Below, piece by piece: positions 4,798 through 9,474 of a stretch of 9,474 nucleotides of DNA. This stretch comes from Thiotrichaceae bacterium. GTDB lineage: Bacteria; Pseudomonadota; Gammaproteobacteria; Thiotrichales; Thiotrichaceae. Position 1 is the first letter of the stretch. Each line of letters begins with the position of its first letter. The stretch is taken from positions 1 to 9,474 of the forward strand of contig JALVDG010000286.1 of NCBI GenBank assembly GCA_027009095.1. Reading direction: 5' to 3'. The notes under the pieces are model-generated. The model made no database searches, was not told the origin of the DNA, and saw only the letters and a program-made list of their open reading frames with translations. The translations under genes and the position numbers were made by a program.

Positions 4798-7146
4798 TTA
4801 ATAATGCCGTCCTCTCCCCCCATATAAAACGATTTCTCCAAACATACGGGGGTTCTTCCATGCTTCATCTACTTTAGCATTCCATGCTATTTTGCCATCG
4901 CGTTGCTTGCCTGTATCATCATCATTTATTTGTACTTCAAACCCTATACGTTGATTTTTGCGTGGTTTTATATTAAAGGATTTCCATGGAATGGAGAGTT
5001 CTAAACCATATCCTCGTGGCATCCTTTTTGTCGTAAAATGAATATCATTTAGTATTGTCTTTGACTTTAGACCATCTAAATAAGCCATCTTATCTTTTAT
5101 ACGAAACGATAGTTTTATATCATTTACACCATCGTAATATTTGCGACGACTATTATCTAAATCTAAATATATTTCAATAGAATCATCACCCCATGCTTCT
5201 TTAGAGTCTTCTACCAATTTATCATCGACGACATTGACCCAGATATTTAAATTCTCATCATCCCAACTCGCACGCCACTCTGCGGAGATATCATTAGCAT
5301 CATCGACATCACCTGTAATTAGATTCTTTATTTTAACTGATTTTGTATACTGCCATTTTCTTTGTGCTTGTATTGTGTAAGGAATTTTTATTGAGATTGG
5401 CTTTTCTGCAACTGCTTTTGTTCCTGTGACCAAATGCTTAGCAATACTCAGTGGCTTTTTTTGATGAACTATCGAAGAGGAAGTACAGCCTTGCCACCAA
5501 CAAGGGTTACCTCTGTTAAATGCTAGCACAGCTTTATATTTTGGTGCTCTTGATGCTGTTTGAGTGATATATTCTTTAATTCCCCAACTACCATGCCATG
5601 TATAACTACGAGGTGCAGAGAAGAGTACAAATAACTTTCCGCCCTCCTTTTTCCACTCACTTAGTAAACGATAATACAAACGTGCCATACGCGGATCCTT
5701 ATTTGCTTGCACAAGATAAGGCGTTGCCCCTTCTTTTAGTGAATGTGTTTTATAATCAACGAGATGCTGACCACCTTCATAGGCGATTAAATCGACACCA
5801 TAACGCTTTGTTAGATTAGCTTGCTGATGTACAAATTTTAAAACATTCGCTAAGGAGTATCGATTAGAGGGATCAACCAAGCGTTTAAAAACATCATTCA
5901 CACTTCTTATCTTTCTAATATCTTTTTGCTCAATTTGAAAATAGGGTCCTATTGCTAACGCATCAACATATTTATAGGCATTTTTATACCCTAATAGCAT
6001 CTGTGTTAGTTTTAAATCACTGGTCATACCCCCCATAACACGCACTAAGCGCTTAGTACCACCAAAAACAGCTTCCCATTGTCTAAAAATATTAACGCTT
6101 TTCATTGAGTAATATTTTGCCCCTGCGACTCGACGGTCTTTATCTAAACGATACCTCACCCCTGTCTGTTTCATATGCTCCGCTTGTGGTACAAACAAAT
6201 CATTCCATGTTTCATTACTATATTCGAGATACACTTTCAGATGCGGACGTAAATGTTCTTTTACATATTTTGCGTAACGGTAAATAAAATCACTATTAGC
6301 CTTATGTGGAATATTAAACCAAGGGTCAATATTAAGCTGGTTCGCTAGCTCCACCATAATCTCTAAGGGAACTCCTCGAGTACCTTCTTTCCCCCCCCAT
6401 GTTGCTTTGTCCAAAGTAGGACGGTCTTTCCATGATTGAATATTATTGCGAGTTACACCGCTCATATTCATAAATCGCACCACTTTAAAATCCTTCATAA
6501 AATTTAAGTAATCAGGATTAAAAATAATTTGCTGATAGTGATCCGCAAAGGATAAATACTGTTTTCCCCGACAGGCATTTTTATGACTTACACGTTTGAA
6601 TACATCACCGACACAAATACCGCCTGGCATAAGGATACGAATATTGCGTAAATAATTTTTAGTATTGGTTTTTTCAATAAATAAAGTAGCGGTAATCAGC
6701 TTATCTTTCATAGGTACAAAGCGGATTAAATCTTTCCCCTTTGAGCGTTTGACTACTTTTGCACTTGCACCATAACGGATATATCCTTCACCCTCATAAC
6801 GTACTGTGTATAATCCAGCAGGTAGATTATTAGGTGGCATTTGACTGATAAAACGAGTACCTGCCTGTCCGTTATTCAAGTCTTTAGGCCAGCCATTCTT
6901 ATCAAACTTTACATTTCCTTTGGTAAACCAAGGACGTGCTTCTTCAAAGGGTAGAGACAGACGGAATAAATCTACAAATGGTAGGCTAGCATCATTTTCT
7001 AGTGCTTCATTTGTATTAATGCCAAGAGGAGAGTTAAAGTTGACTGGAGGGGCTGCGATAAGATCACTCGCTATAGCTAATAACAACAATGAAATAACAA
7101 TAGGAAGTAATACAACCCGTTGTATTGTAATTATGGGGATTTGCAT
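4798..7146 (-). CDS. Secreted clan GH-A-like glycoside hydrolase with C-terminal CBM9-like domain
   Basis: This 782-residue protein is probably exported and acts on a polysaccharide. A basic N-terminus followed by a hydrophobic core at about 11-26 and small residues at 27-32 form a signal peptide. An N-terminal beta-rich part (about 33-175) precedes a region (about 195-545) that looks like a TIM barrel of glycosidase clan A: VKEHLRPHLKVYLEYSNETWN places an Asn-Glu pair at 311-312 (candidate acid/base) and LIAYEGG places Glu457 as candidate nucleophile. Residues about 580-777 resemble carbohydrate-binding module family 9, with SAEWRASWDDENLNIWVNV and WGDDSIEIYLDLDN. The mature protein has only four Cys, as two close pairs (178/192 and 549/554), which suits disulfides outside the cytoplasm. 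The catalytic family and substrate are not recognised with certainty. The start is the only nearby Met; its ribosome site is weak. A G8 run interrupts codons 250-252. Confidence 0.75.
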   Translation of the reverse strand: MQIPIITIQRVVLLPIVISLLLLAIASDLIAAPPVNFNSPLGINTNEALENDASLPFVDLFRLSLPFEEARPWFTKGNVKFDKNGWPKDLNNGQAGTRFISQMPPNNLPAGLYTVRYEGEGYIRYGASAKVVKRSKGKDLIRFVPMKDKLITATLFIEKTNTKNYLRNIRILMPGGICVGDVFKRVSHKNACRGKQYLSFADHYQQIIFNPDYLNFMKDFKVVRFMNMSGVTRNNIQSWKDRPTLDKATWGGKEGTRGVPLEIMVELANQLNIDPWFNIPHKANSDFIYRYAKYVKEHLRPHLKVYLEYSNETWNDLFVPQAEHMKQTGVRYRLDKDRRVAGAKYYSMKSVNIFRQWEAVFGGTKRLVRVMGGMTSDLKLTQMLLGYKNAYKYVDALAIGPYFQIEQKDIRKIRSVNDVFKRLVDPSNRYSLANVLKFVHQQANLTKRYGVDLIAYEGGQHLVDYKTHSLKEGATPYLVQANKDPRMARLYYRLLSEWKKEGGKLFVLFSAPRSYTWHGSWGIKEYITQTASRAPKYKAVLAFNRGNPCWWQGCTSSSIVHQKKPLSIAKHLVTGTKAVAEKPISIKIPYTIQAQRKWQYTKSVKIKNLITGDVDDANDISAEWRASWDDENLNIWVNVVDDKLVEDSKEAWGDDSIEIYLDLDNSRRKYYDGVNDIKLSFRIKDKMAYLDGLKSKTILNDIHFTTKRMPRGYGLELSIPWKSFNIKPRKNQRIGFEVQINDDDTGKQRDGKIAWNAKVDEAWKNPRMFGEIVLYGGRGRHY
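6391..6398 (-). repeat. G8 homopolymer in the glycosidase-like coding sequence
   Basis: Eight consecutive C on the + strand read as G8 in the gene, spanning the codons for Trp250-Gly251-Gly252. Loss or gain of one base would shift the frame before both candidate catalytic residues. In this AT-rich DNA it is the longest G/C run I noticed. Confidence 0.85.
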
Positions 7147-7424
7147 ATTCAGTTTTTCTTAAGAAAATGATCTGACTAACTGCTACATCCATCAAATCTA
7201 ATTGATGTACTAGGTGAGCCAAAGATTTTTAAAGTACACTATAGCCTTTTGATTTTATTATATTTTACATAAACAGCGCAAAAGCATAACAATAAATAAA
7301 GAAACTGCAAACTAAATTTTTTTATGGGCAATATTTATTAATAGCAAAAAATAACAGCAGGTAGGTAAATACCTAATTTATTAATAACGAAATAGTTATT
7401 AGTTTATTAGCTATGATTATATTT
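7147..7424. other. AT-rich intergenic region between slyD-like gene and glycosidase-like gene
   Basis: These 278 bp lie downstream of the SlyD-like gene and upstream of the glycosidase-like gene, both on the - strand. They contain a perfect 14-bp palindrome TTTTCTTAAGAAAA at 7154-7167 just before the glycosidase start, and a 7-bp stem TAATAAC/GTTATTA (7382-7388 with 7395-7401) 24 bases after the SlyD-like stop that may be a weak terminator. A TATAAT-like hexamer occurs on the - strand near 7257-7262, but no good -35 sits at the right distance. I see no small gene or RNA here. Confidence 0.5.
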
Positions 7425-7940
7425 TTATTTATCCTCTTCCGCATTTTCAAGGATTTCTTCAAGAGTAGGGTCAGCTTTTCCTCCTATAGCAATTTCCTCA
7501 TCTGTTGCATCACGAACGAGAGTTACCTCAAGGACAAAGATGATATCACGTCCACATAAAGGATGATTTCCATCGACAGTTAATGTTTTATCATCCATTC
7601 TTGTTACAACAAAATTTTTGGGCTCACCTTTTTCATTTTCCATTGTTATTGTTATACCAATTTCCCGGTATTCTTCCGGAACATTCTCAATGGCATCAGT
7701 AAAAACTAATGATTCATCCCTATCACCAAATAATTTTCTACCATCAATTGGAACCTCGATAATATCACCTACAGATCTTCCGTCTAACTCCGCTGTAACT
7801 TCTTTAGAAAGAGCCTCACTCACTCCATGAACATACCCCAATGGGTATTCAATATGAGTCAGTATAGAGCCTGTTTTTTTATCGACGGTTTTATACATTA
7901 ATTCGACATATTTATTGTCTTGTATAATCTCTTTTTGCAT
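7425..7940 (-). CDS. SlyD-like FKBP-type peptidyl-prolyl isomerase, divergent, without His-rich tail
   Basis: This 171-residue cytoplasmic protein follows the SlyD plan: an FKBP half at the N-terminus (about 10-75), an insert-in-flap chaperone domain (about 76-122), and the return strand with the family signature DGNHPLCGRDIIFVLEV (123-139), then VRDATDEEIAIGG. SlyD proteins bind unfolded chains, catalyse prolyl isomerisation and, in E. coli, deliver nickel through a His/Cys-rich tail. Here that tail is replaced by an acidic end (EEILENAEEDK). The FKBP half also departs from the norm: YPLGYVHGVSEALSK replaces the usual PLxFLHGxGxLIxGLE, the active-site Asp is not evident, and KLFG stands for the usual AYG. 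Chaperone activity seems likelier than strong isomerase activity. No clear ribosome site precedes the ATG. The upstream 122-residue gene ends 30 bp before it, suggesting shared transcription. Confidence 0.88.
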   Translation of the reverse strand: MQKEIIQDNKYVELMYKTVDKKTGSILTHIEYPLGYVHGVSEALSKEVTAELDGRSVGDIIEVPIDGRKLFGDRDESLVFTDAIENVPEEYREIGITITMENEKGEPKNFVVTRMDDKTLTVDGNHPLCGRDIIFVLEVTLVRDATDEEIAIGGKADPTLEEILENAEEDK

Positions 7941-7970
7941 AATAAATTTGCTATTGCCAGTGTTAAAATG

Positions 7971-8339
7971 TTAAAAGATAGTAGCACCAAATATTTTTAT
8001 TTTTTCAGGACCAGTACCATTTTCCTTTTCAAAACCAAGAACTAATCGCCCCAACCACTCACCTTCAAGTTTATCATTCGTTTGCTTATAAAGAACCGTT
8101 ACATGTTCCCCCCGACGAATCATCCCTAAGTATTCTCTTTCTTTGCTTAAATTCTTCGTCAACTCACTTTTTGCAAACTGTTTTCCTATTTCAACTTCAT
8201 TTGCAGCAAGCTTCATTGCAGATGAAAAATTACGTGTGAAACCACCATAGTTTTTATTATTAGAATATTTAACAAGATCATCCCAAAAAGGATTTGCTAC
8301 CGCTAAAATTTCTTCATCCGTCATATCAATAATATTCAT
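7971..8339 (-). CDS. Uncharacterised 122-residue protein
   Basis: I do not recognise this protein. It has no signal peptide or membrane segment and should be cytoplasmic. The first half is helical in character (DMTDEEILAVANPFWDDLV, then FSSAMKLAANEVEIGKQFAK); the second half alternates in a beta-like way (HVTVLYKQTND, EWLGRLVLGFEKENG, EKIKIFGATIF) with a central GMIRRGEHV. This order of helices then curved strands resembles small NTF2/cystatin-like folds, a weak structural guess only. There are no Cys residues and no obvious catalytic motif. The start has a good GGAG (about 8348-8351) eight bases upstream and a plausible promoter just beyond. It reads into the SlyD-like gene 30 bp downstream and lies next to aprA, so a link to sulfur metabolism or to folding is possible but unproven. 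Confidence 0.82.
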   Translation of the reverse strand: MNIIDMTDEEILAVANPFWDDLVKYSNNKNYGGFTRNFSSAMKLAANEVEIGKQFAKSELTKNLSKEREYLGMIRRGEHVTVLYKQTNDKLEGEWLGRLVLGFEKENGTGPEKIKIFGATIF

Positions 8340-8361
8340 TAATTATTCTCCATTTAATAAA

Positions 8362-8390
8362 ACTATAAGGTACCTCTATTAGCTCTTTAA
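8362..8390 (-). promoter_or_regulatory. Candidate sigma-70 promoter for the 122-residue protein and SlyD-like gene
   Basis: On the - strand a TTAAAG hexamer (8385-8390) and a TATAGT hexamer (8362-8367) are separated by exactly 17 bases. The -10 matches the consensus at 5 of 6 positions; the -35 is weak at 3 of 6. The predicted start is about 15 bases before the ribosome site. Such matches are frequent in AT-rich DNA. Confidence 0.4.
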
Positions 8391-8479
8391 GGAAGTTTAG
8401 CTAAAAACGAATAGAGTTACTTTAATATTATTAAGGGTATCTATCAGACATACCTAAGTATTATTGCTCAATAAACAAT

Positions 8480-8515
8480 AAAAAAGACCAACGTTAATAT
8501 GTTGGTCTTTTTTAC
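8480..8515 (-). terminator. Intrinsic terminator after aprA
   Basis: A perfect 14-bp stem (8480-8493 with 8502-8515) surrounds an 8-base loop. Its arms are GACCAAC/GTTGGTC flanked by A6 and T6, so it has a T-tract on either strand. It starts 37 bases after the aprA stop and isolates the apr transcript from the promoter of the 122-residue gene. Confidence 0.92.
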
Positions 8516-8551
8516 TAATTCAAATAAAAATCTTTAAAACTTTTATTTTCA

Positions 8552-9474
8552 TTAATCTTCTTTATCATCCACTAAATGATAAAGAGGAGCTTTCTCCATC
8601 GTGTATGCGCCCGTCTTAGGATCACGACGTGAGACGGTTAATACATGCCAATTCTCATCATCTAACTTCATTGCATCACCACGATAGTAGTAACCAGGCC
8701 AACGAGTTTCTTTGCGGAATAAAGTATGTTGGAATACAGCTTCAGAAGTAAGGAAACGATGCTTTAGCTCCCATGCACGTAATAACTCATGAATATTCTC
8801 AGCAGCAACTTTCTCTAGATCTTCTTCAAAAATTTTCATCTTTTTAAGACCAATAAGAAGAAGCTTTTCATTGGTCATATAGTTCACACCAAAACCACCG
8901 CAGTACTCGTCCATTAACTTCTGTAGACGATCAAGACCTTGTCTTGGAGTAATGTAGTTAGGGTTTACTGTACCTGCAACAATTTCGTTACGACCAACCG
9001 TATAAGTTTCTAGTGGCTTATAGATTTCTTCTTTACGCTCATCAATTTGTCTATCAGAAACGACAATACCTTCTGCTTTTCCATCATCGATGTACTTACA
9101 AGCCGCTTTTGCTGCTAAACGCCCTTCGGTAAATGAACCAGAAGAGAATGCATGTGGTGTACCACCAACCGCATCACCAGCACCAAATAAACCAGCAATA
9201 GTTGTCATACGGTTATAGCCCCAGAAATACTCATCAGGCGAGACATCTTCAGGACCTGAACACCATGCACCACAGCCTGTTGCATGTGAACCCATAACAT
9301 AAGGCTCAGAAGTTGTTAGTTCTGGATTTTCATATTTAGGATCAACATCAGTCGCAGCCCAAAGAACTGCTTGACCTACTGTCATACCCAAGAAGTTATG
9401 CCATCCAATTTCTTCCAGATGTGGGTCTTGGAATGCTTCCATCGTCACCATATGGATAGGACCACGACCTGCTA
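8552..9474 (-). CDS. aprA: Adenylylsulfate reductase alpha subunit, AprA (5' partial)
   Basis: This is the FAD-containing subunit of dissimilatory APS reductase, which interconverts sulfite plus AMP and adenosine 5'-phosphosulfate in the cytoplasm together with the iron-sulfur subunit AprB. In sulfur oxidisers it runs toward APS formation. The frame continues to the window edge: AGRGPIH precedes the Met at 9449-9451, so that Met is internal, and about 306 C-terminal residues, roughly half the protein, are visible. Recognisable segments are EAFQDPHLEEIGWHNFLGMT, GSHATGCGAWCSGPEDVSP with a probable active-site His, and the FAD-domain end GLFGAGDAVGGTPHAFSSGS, followed by the helical C-terminal domain with KHRFLTSEAVFQHTLFRKETRWPGYYYRGD. 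AprA is last in its transcript, followed by a strong terminator, which agrees with the common aprB-aprA order. aprB itself is outside the window. Whether it acts oxidatively here is inferred from the organism type. Confidence 0.97.
   Translation of the reverse strand, partial: AGRGPIHMVTMEAFQDPHLEEIGWHNFLGMTVGQAVLWAATDVDPKYENPELTTSEPYVMGSHATGCGAWCSGPEDVSPDEYFWGYNRMTTIAGLFGAGDAVGGTPHAFSSGSFTEGRLAAKAACKYIDDGKAEGIVVSDRQIDERKEEIYKPLETYTVGRNEIVAGTVNPNYITPRQGLDRLQKLMDEYCGGFGVNYMTNEKLLLIGLKKMKIFEEDLEKVAAENIHELLRAWELKHRFLTSEAVFQHTLFRKETRWPGYYYRGDAMKLDDENWHVLTVSRRDPKTGAYTMEKAPLYHLVDDKED

Noticed and set aside
7154..7167. Perfect palindrome TTTTCTTAAGAAAA before the glycosidase start as an operator
   Set aside because: It is simple-sequence T/A-rich DNA that can be palindromic by chance, with no second copy or known regulator. 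It is recorded only in the intergenic description.
9449..9451. ATG (minus) as the start of aprA
   Set aside because: Upstream codons give AGRGPIH, matching the usual AprA context, so the gene runs off the window.
1..9474. CRISPR array, tRNA, rRNA, phage or toxin-antitoxin system
   Set aside because: I found no regularly spaced direct repeats, cloverleaf-like conserved sequence, integrase, or small paired toxin/antitoxin genes on reading both strands.

Overview
The window is AT-rich bacterial DNA, most likely from a sulfur-oxidising gammaproteobacterium. The lineage is inferred from the style of the proteins and from a dissimilatory APS reductase alpha subunit (aprA) at the right edge; no rRNA or other phylogenetic marker is present. 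Genes from 1 to 4692 run on the + strand and genes from 4798 to 9474 run on the - strand, so the two halves converge near 4700-4800.

Left part (1-3252): a tripartite TRAP transporter, in the order substrate-binding protein (3' part only), small permease dctQ, large permease dctM. The binding protein looks like the 2-oxoacid/lactate group. It is followed by a strong intrinsic terminator (918-952). It is separated from dctQM by about 500 bp that hold a 13-bp inverted repeat (958-1009) and a hairpin-rich, GC-richer element (1011-1364). That element has 14-bp terminal inverted repeats (13/14 matching) and is flanked by a 6-bp direct repeat TTAAAA, so it looks like a MITE inserted inside the transporter locus. 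dctQ and dctM overlap by ATGA and are translationally coupled.

Middle part (3366-4692): a CvfB/YitL-type RNA-binding protein (S1-like domains plus winged helix) and a HIT-family nucleotide hydrolase. The convergent gap 4693-4797 holds a 45-bp imperfect palindrome whose left arm shares 12 bases with the left end of the MITE-like element.

Right part (4798-9474, - strand): a secreted 782-residue protein with a clan GH-A-like catalytic region (candidate acid/base Glu312, nucleophile Glu457) and a C-terminal CBM9-like domain. Its gene carries a G8 homopolymer at codons 250-252. Next come a divergent SlyD-like FKBP without a His-rich tail and an unrecognised 122-residue protein, 30 bp apart and probably one transcript. 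A bidirectional-looking terminator (8480-8515) then separates them from the 3' half of aprA.

Together the genes suggest a cell that gains energy by oxidising reduced sulfur through sulfite to APS and can also take up small organic acids. I see no CRISPR array, tRNA, rRNA, phage gene or transposase gene. The most unusual structure is the MITE-like element between dctP and dctQ. The least understood genes are the 122-residue protein with its SlyD-like partner beside apr, and the secreted glycosidase-like protein.
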